From JACVRW01 sp963764665 (GTDB lineage: Bacteria > Actinomycetota > Thermoleophilia > Solirubrobacterales > Thermoleophilaceae), in NCBI GenBank assembly GCA_963764665.1, contig CAVXTL010000011.1, positions 1 to 64,000 on the forward strand: a stretch of DNA of 64,000 bases. Direction: 5' to 3'. The position numbers and the translations under genes are program-made. Below the pieces are notes generated by a model, which saw only the letters and a list, made by a program, of their open reading frames with translations, had not been told where the DNA came from and did no database searches. Positions 16,089 through 25,502 of the stretch are shown here, piece after piece; the first letter of the stretch is position 1; every line of letters begins with the position of its first letter.

Positions 16089-16137
16089 GCCGAGAAGCCC
16101 GTTTGTCGTACCGTGGCATTGGAGGAGAGCCAATTTG

Positions 16138-17484
16138 GTGACGTCACCACTACCCCCGGGTCCGCGCCAGCCACAGGCGCTGCAGACGATCCGATGGTGG
16201 ACGCGCCCGATCTCCTCCCTCGAGGCGAACCGCAGGCGGTACGGCAAGCGCTTCACCATGCGGCTGCTTCAGACGCCGCCGTTCGTGATGCTCTCGGACC
16301 CCGACGAGATCCGCGAGCTGTTCACGGCGTCACCGGAGGTGCTCCACCCCGGCGAGGGAGCTCGGATCCTCGAGCCGGTGATCGGAAGCAACTCCGTGAT
16401 CCTGCTCGACGAGGGCCCGCATCTGGAGCAGCGCAAGCTGATGCTGCCGGCGTTCCACGGCGAGAAGATGCAGCGCCTGTCGGGGCTCATGGCCGAGGTG
16501 GCCGAGCGCCAGGCGGCCGACTGGCCCCGCAACCGCCCCGTGGAGCTCCATCCTCGGCTCCAGGACCTCACGCTCGAGGTGATCCTGCGCGCCGTGTTCG
16601 GGCTCGACCCCGGGCCCCGGCTCGACGCGATCCGCGAGCGGCTCACCCAGATCCTCTCGCTCAGCTCGCGGCCGCTCGGGATGCTCCCGTTCATGCAGAA
16701 GCAGGTGGGCGGCCGCGGACCGTGGGCGCGCTTCCTGCGCCTGCGTAAGGAGACGGACGAGCTGCTGTACGAGCTGATCGCCGAGCGCCGCGACGACACC
16801 GCCGAGCGCGACGACGTGCTGGCGATGCTGCTGGCCGCCCGCCACGAGGACGGCTCGCCCATGTCCGACCGCGAGCTTCGCGACGAGCTCATGACGCTGC
16901 TGGTGGCGGGGCACGAGACCACGGCCTCCGAGCTGGCCTGGGCGTTCGAGCGCCTGGTGCGCACGCCGGACGTGATGGCGCGCCTGGTGGACGAGCTCGA
17001 CCGCGACGACGGGGACGCCTACCTCACGGCCACCGTCCAGGAGACGCTGCGACGCCGCCCGGTGCTCCCGAACTCGGCGCCGCGCCTGGTCAAGCAGCCC
17101 GTCACGATCGGGGGCTGGGACTACGAGCCGGGCGTCTGCGTCGTGGCCAACGCCTATCTCGTGCACCACGACCCCGAGATCTACCCCGACCCCTACGCCT
17201 TTCGGCCCGAGCGCTTCCTGGACGAGCAGCCGGGCACCTACACCTGGATCCCGTTCGGCGGCGGTCGCCGCCGCTGCCTCGGCGCGAGCTTCGCGCTGCT
17301 CGAGATGAAGATCGTGCTGCGCGCCGTGCTGGCCCGCAGCGAGCTGCAGGCCGCCGACAGCGGCCACGAGGTGAGCCGCCGCCGCGCGATCACGCTCAGC
17401 CCGCGCGGCGGAGCGTCGGTGGTGCTGCGCGACCGGCCCGCCCGCCGCGAGGCGCCCGCGCCCGTGGCCACCGCAGCCGCCTGA
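16138..17484 (+). CDS. cytochrome P450
   Basis: A 448-residue soluble bacterial P450. The proline-rich lead PLPPGPRQPQ is followed by the I-helix oxygen motif AGHETTASE (about 256-264). The ExxR motif is in ETLRRRPVL (about 301), PERFLDE follows, and the haem loop FGGGRRRCLG has the cysteine ligand near 378. GTG 16138 has a GGAGGAG ribosome site 10 bases upstream. The substrate is unknown; AGHETT and the overall layout are common in CYP110/CYP102-like fatty acid or terpene hydroxylases. The likely redox partner in this window is the 3Fe-4S ferredoxin at 57.4 kb. Confidence 0.95.
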   Translation: MTSPLPPGPRQPQALQTIRWWTRPISSLEANRRRYGKRFTMRLLQTPPFVMLSDPDEIRELFTASPEVLHPGEGARILEPVIGSNSVILLDEGPHLEQRKLMLPAFHGEKMQRLSGLMAEVAERQAADWPRNRPVELHPRLQDLTLEVILRAVFGLDPGPRLDAIRERLTQILSLSSRPLGMLPFMQKQVGGRGPWARFLRLRKETDELLYELIAERRDDTAERDDVLAMLLAARHEDGSPMSDRELRDELMTLLVAGHETTASELAWAFERLVRTPDVMARLVDELDRDDGDAYLTATVQETLRRRPVLPNSAPRLVKQPVTIGGWDYEPGVCVVANAYLVHHDPEIYPDPYAFRPERFLDEQPGTYTWIPFGGGRRRCLGASFALLEMKIVLRAVLARSELQAADSGHEVSRRRAITLSPRGGASVVLRDRPARREAPAPVATAAA

Positions 17485-17529
17485 GCCCGGCCCGTCACAG
17501 TCGTGCGTCTGGCGTTACCGCCGCAGAAT

Positions 17530-17574
17530 CGAGACCAGGGCTGAGCTGAATAGTTCGGCTTAAGTCCGGTCTCG
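17530..17574. other. long imperfect hairpin between P450 and crotonase genes
   Basis: CGAGACC (17530-17536) pairs with GGTCTCG (17568-17574). Inside, AGCTGAA-TAG-TTCGGCT (17544-17560) forms a second stem with one G-U pair in RNA. The whole forms a 45-base stem with an internal loop. No T tract follows, so it is not a standard terminator. It sits 36 bases before the crotonase start and could act on that mRNA. Confidence 0.45.
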
Positions 17575-17610
17575 TCCCCCACGGCGCCAGAGCCGCGATA
17601 CCGTGCCCGC

Positions 17611-18513
17611 GTGGCCGGCGGTGAGTACGAGACGCTTCTCTACAGCGCGTCGGAGGGCGTGGCCACGGTCACGCTGAACCGGCCGGAGCGGCTCAACACC
17701 ATCGTCCCGCCCATGCCCGACGAGCTGGAGGCAGCCGTCGGCCGCGCGGTGCGCGATCAGGAGGTCAAGGTCATCGTGGTCAGGGGTGCCGGTCGCGCCT
17801 TTTGCGCCGGCTACGACTTCGGCGGCGGCTTCCATCACTGGGACGAGTGGCTGGCCAGCGACGGCAGCTGGGATCCCGGCAAGGACTTCGCCTTCGCGAC
17901 GGCTCCGGAGATCGCGCCGACCCAGAAGTTCATGAGCGTGTGGCGCGCCCCCAAGCCGGTGATCGCTCAGGTGCACGGCTGGTGCGTGGGCGGCGGGAGC
18001 GACTTCGCGCTCTGCGCGGACCTGGTGGTGGCGAGCGAGGACGCGGTGATCGGCACCCCCTACAGCCGGATGTGGGGCGCGTACCTCTCCGGCATGTGGA
18101 TCTACCGTCTGGGCCTGACCAAGGCCAAGGAGCACGCCCTCACCGGGCGGCCGCTCACCGGCACCGAGGCGGCGGACTGCGGATTGATCAACCGGGCCGT
18201 GCCGTTCGCCACGCTCGAGGACACCGTGGCGGAGCTTGCGGCCGGGCTGTGCTCGATCCCGTCGTCGCAGCTGGCGGCGCAGAAGCTGGTGGTGAACCAG
18301 GTCTACGAGAACATGGGGCTGGGGGCGACCCAGACGCTCGGGCCGATCCTGGACGGGCTGATGCGCAACACCCCCGACGCCGAGCGCTTCATCCGGCTGG
18401 TCGAGGAGGAGGGCATGCCCGCCGCCCTGGCCGAGCGCGACGGCCCCTTCGGCGACTACAGCCACGCCCCGCCCGAGCGTCGGCCCGATCCGAACAACGT
18501 GATCGAGCCCTGA
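17611..18513 (+). CDS. enoyl-CoA hydratase/isomerase (crotonase) family
   Basis: A 300-residue crotonase-fold enzyme. TLNRPERLNT begins the fold, and the oxyanion-hole segments are RAFCAGYDF (about 64-72) and HGWCVGGGSDFAL (about 121-133). An insertion after the first oxyanion loop (GGGFHHWDEWLASDGSWDP) is unusual and found in only some branches. The first catalytic Glu of true enoyl-CoA hydratases is not obvious, as the region after GTPYSRM holds none. An isomerase or other crotonase chemistry is therefore possible. GTG start. Confidence 0.9.
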   Translation: MAGGEYETLLYSASEGVATVTLNRPERLNTIVPPMPDELEAAVGRAVRDQEVKVIVVRGAGRAFCAGYDFGGGFHHWDEWLASDGSWDPGKDFAFATAPEIAPTQKFMSVWRAPKPVIAQVHGWCVGGGSDFALCADLVVASEDAVIGTPYSRMWGAYLSGMWIYRLGLTKAKEHALTGRPLTGTEAADCGLINRAVPFATLEDTVAELAAGLCSIPSSQLAAQKLVVNQVYENMGLGATQTLGPILDGLMRNTPDAERFIRLVEEEGMPAALAERDGPFGDYSHAPPERRPDPNNVIEP

Positions 18514-18556
18514 GGGTCGGCGCCTGCACGGCGCCTTGCAGGCCCTGGAACGACGA

Positions 18557-18578
18557 AAGCCGCCCCGAAGGGCGGCTT
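18557..18578 (-). terminator. rho-independent terminator of the cold-shock gene (UUCG tetraloop)
   Basis: A perfect 9-base stem, AAGCCGCCC/GGGCGGCTT. Read on the minus strand its loop is UUCG closed by C-G, the extra-stable tetraloop. It is followed by TTCGTCG. It lies 28 bases after the stop of the cold-shock gene and can also serve the convergent crotonase gene, since AAAAAT follows on the plus strand. Confidence 0.8.
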
Positions 18579-18606
18579 CCGAAAAATCGATCCGGCTACG
18601 GAGCGA

Positions 18607-18810
18607 TCAGATGGTCCGGACGTTGACCGCCTTCGGGCCCTTGTCTCCGGGCTGGGCCTCGTACTCCACCCGCGCGCCGTCGGACAGAGAGCGGAAGCCC
18701 TCGCCGGCGATCTCGCTGTGATGCACGAAAAGGTCCTTGCCGGGCTCGTCAGGAGTGACGAAACCGAAGCCCTTGTCGTCGCTGAACCACTTGACTGTCC
18801 CTGTTGCCAT
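18607..18810 (-). CDS. cold-shock protein, CspA family
   Basis: A 67-residue single cold-shock domain. RNP1 is KGFGFVTP (about 13-20) and RNP2 is LFVHHSEI (about 29-36); both are intact. It binds single-stranded RNA and DNA and melts mRNA structure. A GGAGGT ribosome site lies just before the ATG. A long palindrome-bearing region lies upstream toward the divergent DEAD-box helicase, another RNA-remodelling gene. The csp mRNA probably has a long leader. Confidence 0.96.
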   Translation of the reverse strand: MATGTVKWFSDDKGFGFVTPDEPGKDLFVHHSEIAGEGFRSLSDGARVEYEAQPGDKGPKAVNVRTI

Positions 18811-18887
18811 GGGTACCTCCCACGATGTGTGCTGCGTACGCCGAGGTGCCCATGGAGCAACGACTGCGACCGCTCGCACTGCCTTTT

Positions 18888-18905
18888 CCAACTCCTAGGA
18901 GCTGG
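18888..18905. promoter_or_regulatory. palindrome 1 in the csp-helicase intergenic region
   Basis: CCAACTCCTAGGAGCTGG is an 18-base palindrome with one mismatched pair. In the csp mRNA it would form a leader hairpin; in DNA it is a dimer-type binding site. Confidence 0.45.
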
Positions 18906-18921
18906 ACCTAAACCGGCACGC

Positions 18922-18939
18922 TAGCAGCGCGCGCTGCTA
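18922..18939. promoter_or_regulatory. palindrome 2 in the csp-helicase intergenic region
   Basis: TAGCAGCGCGCGCTGCTA is a perfect 18-base palindrome, centred 34 bases from palindrome 1. It lies between two divergently transcribed RNA-chaperone genes, so one factor bound here could control both. Confidence 0.5.
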
Positions 18940-19031
18940 AGTTCTCTCACGTGGGTGGCGACGCCGCCCGCGAGGTTCTTGTCTCGTGCGCTCCGGCGAT
19001 CCGGGTCAGTCGAATCTCCCGAATCGTTTGA

Positions 19032-19049
19032 GCAGCCATCTCTGGCTGC
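19032..19049 (+). promoter_or_regulatory. 5' leader hairpin of the DEAD-box helicase
   Basis: GCAGCCA-TCTC-TGGCTGC is a perfect 7-base stem with a 4-base loop, ending 4 bases before the AAGGAG ribosome site of the helicase. It could protect or expose that site, or mark a helicase-sensitive structure for autoregulation. Confidence 0.45.
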
Positions 19050-19063
19050 CACCAAGGAGTCAC

Positions 19064-20284
<1,221 letters not shown>

Positions 20285-20298
20285 GTAGCATCCCTTCC

Positions 20299-21180
20299 AT
20301 GGAGTCCAACGCGTCGGTCGCCCCGTCGAACGAGGAGGCGGTGGAGGCCTGGAACGGGCCTCTGTTCGACCGGTTCCTTGCCTTCCGCGATCTGGTGACC
20401 ACCGGGCTGGGATCGCACGGCGAGCGGGCGCTGGCGCTGCACCCGCCGAGCCGCGGCGACCGCGTGCTCGACGTGGGCTGCGGCTTCGGCGACACCGCGC
20501 AGCGCCTGGCGGGGCTGGTAGGGCCCGAGGGCGAGGTGGTGGGCATCGACGCGGCCGAGCGCTTCATCGAGGTGGCTCGCCGCGAGGCCGAGGAGGCGGG
20601 CGCGACCAACACGAGCTTTCTAGTGGGCGACGTGCAGGTGACCGAGTTCGGCGAGCCCTTCGACTACGCCTTCTCGCGCTTCGGCACGATGTTCTTCGCG
20701 AACCCCGTGGCGGCGCTGCGCAACGTGCGCCTGGCGCTCGCGCCGGGCGGGCAGCTCTGCTCGGTGGTGTGGCGGCGCAAGCTCGACAACGACTGGCTGC
20801 ATCGCGCCGAGGTGGTGGTCTCCGGGTTCCTCGAGCGCAACGAGGACTCGGACGAGCCCACCTGCGGCCCCGGCCCCTTCTCGATGGCCGACGCCGACAC
20901 CACCAGCGCGATCGTGCAGGCAGCGGGGTTCGAGCACGTGTCGCTCACCCGCTCGGACATCGACATCAAGATCGGCGACGACGTGGACGGCGCGATGGCG
21001 CTCGTCATGGCCCTCGGCCCGGCGGGCGAGCTGATTCGCCTGGCGGGGGCGGAGGGCGAGCGGGTCCGGCCGCAGATCGAGGCCGCTCTCAGGGAGGCGC
21101 TGTCCGAGTTCGACGGGCCGCGCGGCGTCTATGCGCCCGCGTCCACTTGGATCGTCAGCGCCCGCGCCCCCAGCGCCTGA
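20299..21180 (+). CDS. class I SAM-dependent methyltransferase
   Basis: A 293-residue Rossmann methyltransferase. Motif I is VLDVGCGFGDTAQRLAG (about 55-71), the acidic motif II GIDAAERFI, and motif post-II GDVQVTEFGEPFDYAFSRFG. The UbiE/methyltransferase type 11-25 region is followed by a C-terminal cap. The substrate is unknown. It starts 14 bases after the helicase gene and may be read through from it. It converges on the TIM-barrel gene with a 26-base overlap. Confidence 0.9.
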   Translation: MESNASVAPSNEEAVEAWNGPLFDRFLAFRDLVTTGLGSHGERALALHPPSRGDRVLDVGCGFGDTAQRLAGLVGPEGEVVGIDAAERFIEVARREAEEAGATNTSFLVGDVQVTEFGEPFDYAFSRFGTMFFANPVAALRNVRLALAPGGQLCSVVWRRKLDNDWLHRAEVVVSGFLERNEDSDEPTCGPGPFSMADADTTSAIVQAAGFEHVSLTRSDIDIKIGDDVDGAMALVMALGPAGELIRLAGAEGERVRPQIEAALREALSEFDGPRGVYAPASTWIVSARAPSA

Positions 21181-22360
21181 TCAGGCGCCGGTATTCGCCG
21201 AAGGCCGGCTTGGGCGAGTAGTCGTCGTGCAGCAGTCCGAAGAAGGACTGGAAGTTCGGTCCCTCGCTGTTGTTGTCGCGCAGGCCGAACCAGCGGAAGT
21301 CGCTGATGCCGTAGGTGCCCCTGTAGGCCACCGCCGTCCTGACGAACTCGCGCGTGGCCCTCAGCTGGGTGGCCTCCGAGCGGCCCGGGCCGGTGGGATA
21401 GCCGGTCTCCTCGATTCGCAGCGGCGTGGAGCGCTTGAAGCCGGCCTGGGGCATGTAGCACTCGCGCACCTGGGCGAGCCCCTCCAGGAAGGCGTCGCCG
21501 TAGTCGGCGATCGGGACCTGGAGGAGCAGGCCGGGCGTGAACGTGCCCGGGTAGATGTCGAGGCCCACCCAGTCGGTGGCGCGCCGCAGCCGTGCGCCAC
21601 CACGCCGTCCCACGGCGCGCCAGAACGCAGCGTCGTCGGCCAGCGCGGCGCCGGAGGACCGGAAGGCGTAGTTGAAGCCGATCTCCTGGTGGCCGTATCC
21701 GAGCCGCCGCGACGTGCGCTTCGCCTCGATCACGCCGCGCACCAGGGCCTCGACGGCGCGCTTGTAGAAGCCGTCGGAGGTGTTCTTCGAGTAGCTGATG
21801 TTCACCTCGTTGGTGATCTGCAGCCCGGTCACCGCGCGGTTGGGGCCGAACGCGCGGACCACGGAGCGCACGTAGCGGAGCCACTTGGCGATGTCGCCGT
21901 CGTCGCGGTCGCGCGGGTGGTAGCGAACCTGTAGCTCGACCTCGAGGCCGAGCCGGGCGAAGCGGGCGGCCATGCGCTGGAACTTGGCGATGCCGGCCCG
22001 GCCGTCGGCCTGGAAGAGCCGGTTGAGCCGGACCGCGAAGAACCGCCGGCCCTGCAGGCGCTTGAGCGCGGCGTCGCGCTTGCGCAGGTCCTCGCGGACG
22101 GTGGGCGTGGTCTGCTGGGCGCCCGCCTCGCCGGCCAGGCGCGGGCCGATGCCGAAGCGCAGGGCGGGCCCGCCGCGCGGCCGGTCGTCCGCGTAGCTCT
22201 GGGCGCAGCTCGGATCGGGCTTCGCGGCGGCCGGCGTGCGCTTCGGGGGGATGGCTCCGCCGGCGTCCCATGGGATCGCCGCGGCCGTGCCTGCCCCGGC
22301 CAGCGCGGCGGCCGAGACCGCGGCCGCGATCGTCAGGTGGTGTGCTCTTGCTCTGCGCAT
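21155..22360 (-). CDS. secreted TIM-barrel glycoside hydrolase-like protein
   Basis: A 401-residue exported protein with a Sec-type signal (basic RRARAHH, then AAAVSAAALAGAGTAAA). The body looks like clan GH-A: RFGIGP opens, LQITNEVN offers the acid/base glutamate (about 190), WVGLDIYPGTF follows, and IEETGYPT offers the nucleophile glutamate (about 310). It ends with the usual FRWFGLRDNNSE...FGLL barrel strands. It probably cleaves a polysaccharide outside the cell; family and linkage cannot be told. Confidence 0.82.
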   Translation of the reverse strand: MRRARAHHLTIAAAVSAAALAGAGTAAAIPWDAGGAIPPKRTPAAAKPDPSCAQSYADDRPRGGPALRFGIGPRLAGEAGAQQTTPTVREDLRKRDAALKRLQGRRFFAVRLNRLFQADGRAGIAKFQRMAARFARLGLEVELQVRYHPRDRDDGDIAKWLRYVRSVVRAFGPNRAVTGLQITNEVNISYSKNTSDGFYKRAVEALVRGVIEAKRTSRRLGYGHQEIGFNYAFRSSGAALADDAAFWRAVGRRGGARLRRATDWVGLDIYPGTFTPGLLLQVPIADYGDAFLEGLAQVRECYMPQAGFKRSTPLRIEETGYPTGPGRSEATQLRATREFVRTAVAYRGTYGISDFRWFGLRDNNSEGPNFQSFFGLLHDDYSPKPAFGEYRRLIRRWGRGR

Positions 22361-22402
22361 GCCGGCGCGGGCAAGCTAACAGCCGTTCGTCAGACTGGCG
22401 CC

Positions 22403-23410
22403 GTGAGCACCGTGCCGCTGCTTCATGCGCGCTTCCCGGCCCTCCGCGAGAGCCTGCCGCACATCGTGCTCGGCGAGCGTCCCACTCCGGTGCGCCTGCT
22501 CGAGGCCCTGACGGCGGAGGGCGAGGCGCCGGTGTGGATGAAGGACGACGGCGCGTTCGGCTCCGGCTCCTGGGGCGGGAACAAGGTGCGCAAGCTCGAG
22601 TGGCTCCTGCCGGAGGCGCGCCGACGCGGCGCGCGGACGATCCTGACGGTCGGCGGGCTGGGCACGAACTGGGGGCTCGCCGCGGCGCTCTACGGGCGCG
22701 ACGAGGGACTGCGCACGGCGCTCGCGCTCGTGGACCAGCCCGTGGACGAGCACGTGCGGGAGCACCTGGAGCGGCTGCGCGCGTCCGGGGCCACGATCCA
22801 CCGCACCCGCAACAAGGCCGGCACGATCGCGGCGCTGCCCTGGCTGCTGCTCCGCCACAGCGGCAGACAGCCGCCGTACCTGCTGCCGGCGGGCGGCTCC
22901 AACGCGATCGGGGTGCTCGGCTACGTGGAGGCGAGCCTCGAGCTGGCCGAGCAGGTGGCCGGGGGCACGCTGCCCGAGCCCTCCCACGTGGTCGTGGCCG
23001 TGGGCTCGGGGGGCAGCGCCGCGGGCCTGGCGCTCGGGCTCCGGCTGGCGGGACTGCGAACGCGGGTGGTGGGAGTGCCCGTCACGCGCGACCTGCGCGT
23101 GGACCCGGGCTCGCTGGCGCGCCTGGCCGGCAGGACGGAGACGCTGCTTCGCCGCCGCGGAGCGGAGCTTCCGGCCGCCGGGGCGAGCGCGGGCGAGCCG
23201 AGGGTGCTCGACGGCTGGATCGGCGCCGGCTACGGCCACGCGACGCCCGAGGGAGAGGCGGCCACCGTGGCCGCGCGCGAGGGCGACGGGCTCGTGCTCG
23301 ACCCGGTCTACACGGCCAAGGCGGTGGCGGCGCTGCGCGCCGAGAACGCGGCCGGTCGCTTCGGGGAGGGGCCGGTGCTCTACCTGCACACCGACGGGCC
23401 GCGATACTGA
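22403..23410 (+). CDS. PLP-dependent ACC deaminase/D-cysteine desulfhydrase family
   Basis: A 335-residue fold-type II PLP enzyme. WGGNKVRKLEWLL holds the Schiff-base lysine, and GGLGTNWGLAAALYG and VAVGSGGSAAGLALG bind the cofactor phosphate. Members deaminate 1-aminocyclopropane-1-carboxylate or split D-cysteine to pyruvate. In the first loop GTNWG replaces the more usual SNH, so the substrate may differ. GTG 22403 gives the usual N-terminus. Seven bases separate it from the SRPBCC gene. Confidence 0.9.
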   Translation: MSTVPLLHARFPALRESLPHIVLGERPTPVRLLEALTAEGEAPVWMKDDGAFGSGSWGGNKVRKLEWLLPEARRRGARTILTVGGLGTNWGLAAALYGRDEGLRTALALVDQPVDEHVREHLERLRASGATIHRTRNKAGTIAALPWLLLRHSGRQPPYLLPAGGSNAIGVLGYVEASLELAEQVAGGTLPEPSHVVVAVGSGGSAAGLALGLRLAGLRTRVVGVPVTRDLRVDPGSLARLAGRTETLLRRRGAELPAAGASAGEPRVLDGWIGAGYGHATPEGEAATVAAREGDGLVLDPVYTAKAVAALRAENAAGRFGEGPVLYLHTDGPRY

Positions 23411-23417
23411 CTCGCCT

Positions 23418-23927
23418 GTGACCGGTCTCCAAGAGCCGTTCGCCGGGCCCGAGCCGACCGGGCGCCGCGGCACGATCGCCCACGCGGCGCCGCTGCCGAT
23501 CCAGGGGTCGGTGGAGCTCGCGCTGCCCGTGGAGCAGCTCTGGTCCACCTTCCTCGACGTGCCGCGCTGGCCGGACTGGAACCCCTGCTTCTGGCGCTCC
23601 TCGGTCAAGGGCGGCGAGCTGCGTGTGGGGGCCACGCTGCGCTTCGCGTTCAACCCGATCGAGGCGCGCTACCTCTACAAGCTGCCGGCCACCGCCGAGA
23701 TCGTGGAGCTCGAGCCGAACGACCGCGTGACCTGGGAGGTCAGCGCCCCCGGCTTCCACGCGCTGCACAGCTACCGGTTCGCGGCGCTCGGCCCCGAGCG
23801 CTGCCGCTTCGGCTCCTGGGAGGTGGCGGAGGGCCCGACCTATCGGGCACTGCGGCCCTTCTGGCTCGCGCACTTCCGCTACGTCTGCCGCGAGTCCCTG
23901 GCGGGCGCGCGGATGCTCGGCGGCTAG
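23418..23927 (+). CDS. SRPBCC-family lipid/ligand-binding protein
   Basis: A 169-residue START-like protein. VELALPVEQLWSTFLDVPRWPDWNPCFW is the standard first strand and helix of polyketide cyclase/dehydrase relatives, and LEPNDRVTWEV marks the central strands. It should bind a hydrophobic ligand; enzymatic activity is not evident. It follows the PLP gene by 7 bases and converges on the AhpD-like gene (4-base overlap). Confidence 0.85.
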   Translation: MTGLQEPFAGPEPTGRRGTIAHAAPLPIQGSVELALPVEQLWSTFLDVPRWPDWNPCFWRSSVKGGELRVGATLRFAFNPIEARYLYKLPATAEIVELEPNDRVTWEVSAPGFHALHSYRFAALGPERCRFGSWEVAEGPTYRALRPFWLAHFRYVCRESLAGARMLGG

Positions 23928-24424
23928 CCCGGGGCGGGCGGAAACCGCTCCGCCCAGTCCTCGTGCTCCACGCCGCAGGCGTTGATCACCTGGGAGATCA
24001 GGCGGTACCAGCCGGCCAGCACCAGGAGCTCCACGAGCTGCGACGGGCTCCACTCCGCGGCCAGCCGGCCCCAGAGCCCGTCGCTGACGGTGGTGGTCTC
24101 GTGAAGCTCGTCCACCAGCTCGATCAACAGCCGGTCGTGCTCCGACCAGGCGGGATCGGCGGCGTCGCCGTGCACGGTGGCGGTCAGCTGGGCGTCAGTC
24201 AGACCGAGTGGCCGGCCGAACGCCACGGCGTGCACGCCCCACTCGTACTCGGCGCCGCAGCGGGCGGTCATCCGGTGAATGACGATCTCGCGGTCGCGCG
24301 GCTCGATCGTCGGATGGGCGAGCAGCGCGCCTCCCAGCGGCCTCATGCGCGCGGTGATCTCCTCGTGTACGGCAAGCGTGCGGAACAGCTTGAGCGGCTC
24401 GACCGCGGTGCCCGTCATCCGCAC
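23924..24424 (-). CDS. carboxymuconolactone decarboxylase (AhpD-like) family protein
   Basis: A 166-residue helical CMD-domain protein. The core HPTIEPRDREIVIHRMTARCGAEYEWGVH matches the family, but only one Cys (about 56) is present where AhpD has CxxC. The peroxidase-type redox pair is therefore incomplete. The family-like lead PLSPPYEPELERLL is encoded in frame upstream of this ATG (about 24430-24470), where no ATG, GTG or TTG start precedes it. The true start is therefore doubtful. Enzymatic role unknown. Confidence 0.85.
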   Translation of the reverse strand: MRMTGTAVEPLKLFRTLAVHEEITARMRPLGGALLAHPTIEPRDREIVIHRMTARCGAEYEWGVHAVAFGRPLGLTDAQLTATVHGDAADPAWSEHDRLLIELVDELHETTTVSDGLWGRLAAEWSPSQLVELLVLAGWYRLISQVINACGVEHEDWAERFPPAPG

Positions 24425-24494
24425 GAGCAGCCGCTCGAGCTCCGGCTCGTAGGGCGGCGAGAGCGGCTTGATGCGAGGGCCTGATTCGATTGGA

Positions 24495-25454
24495 CTAGGG
24501 TGCCAGGCCGGCGTTCAGCTGGCGCACGGCCTCGAACAGGCCGCCGCTCTGGAACTGGTCCACCGCCACGAGGTTCGGCAGCTTCCCGCGCGCCGCCTCA
24601 CACGCCCGGGCGCGCCCCACGAGCACGTCGGTGGCGTTCACGCTGGCCGAGCCGGAGGGCGTGGGCGCGAAGGGCGGCGACCAGTGGTTCATGAGGAACA
24701 GCGAGCCGTTGGTGCCGCCGCGGTTGGGGGAGCAGCTGGCTGTCCAGTTGGCCGGGTTCGTGAGCAGATCCGGCGTGTTCCAGGTGTAACGCGTCTCCTG
24801 CACCACTCCGTTGTAGGCCTCGTGGTACCAGGGCACCACGCCCGAGTCGCGCTCGGCCAGGAGCACCACCTGCTTGCGCGCGCGGATCAGCGTGCGCAGC
24901 GTCGGCCACGGCGAGGTGGTGGCGCCGCGGTAGACGTGCTGGAGCAGGCCCGCTTTCCTGAACTCCTGCGCGTAGTCGGTGGGGCTCACGTTGTCCTCGT
25001 TCACGATCACGATCACGTTGCGCGGGTGGAAGCGCAGGTAGATCCGCATGGCCTGGAGCACCTCGAGCAGCGGCGTCGCGCCGAGCTGGCACGCCTGGTG
25101 GCAGAGGTACAGGCGGCTCTCCGGAGTCTCCGTGCTGTCGGTGACCACGGTTCCGCTGGGCGAGGGGTGCCCGTAGTGGGTGTCGAGCAGGAGCCCGCGC
25201 ACCCCGGCGGCGAGCTGCTGCGGGATCCCCACGGGCTGGTTGGGGAAGGTCCATCCGAGCGAGGCGGCGGACATCGCGTTGTGGGTGGTCGGGAGCACGA
25301 CGCTGTCGAGCGGCCTGTCGCAGAGCCGCGGGTTGCCGTTGCAGCCCTCTCCCGCGGCGGCCGCGGTGCCCGCCGAGGCCAGCGACGAGATCAGCGTCAC
25401 GGCAAGCGCGAGCACGAGCAGGGGCCGGCGGCGGCCCTGGCGATCCCTCCCCAT
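24495..25454 (-). CDS. secreted PI-PLC X-domain-like phosphodiesterase
   Basis: A 319-residue exported protein with a long basic-hydrophobic signal (LLVLALAVTLISSLASAGTAAAA). The TIM-barrel starts at SVVLPTTHNAMS, with the first catalytic His (about 58). It continues with GVRGLLLDTHYGH and LYLCHQACQLG, the second His (about 119). Then IVIVNEDNVS and VVLLAERD follow. This is the layout of bacterial phosphatidylinositol phospholipase C relatives. It probably acts on lipids or glycerophosphodiesters outside the cell. Confidence 0.87.
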   Translation of the reverse strand: MGRDRQGRRRPLLVLALAVTLISSLASAGTAAAAGEGCNGNPRLCDRPLDSVVLPTTHNAMSAASLGWTFPNQPVGIPQQLAAGVRGLLLDTHYGHPSPSGTVVTDSTETPESRLYLCHQACQLGATPLLEVLQAMRIYLRFHPRNVIVIVNEDNVSPTDYAQEFRKAGLLQHVYRGATTSPWPTLRTLIRARKQVVLLAERDSGVVPWYHEAYNGVVQETRYTWNTPDLLTNPANWTASCSPNRGGTNGSLFLMNHWSPPFAPTPSGSASVNATDVLVGRARACEAARGKLPNLVAVDQFQSGGLFEAVRQLNAGLAP

Positions 25455-25502
25455 CGGGCGCCAGCCTAGCCCGGACCGGTGTGCGCCAACAAGCGGGAAC
25501 CG

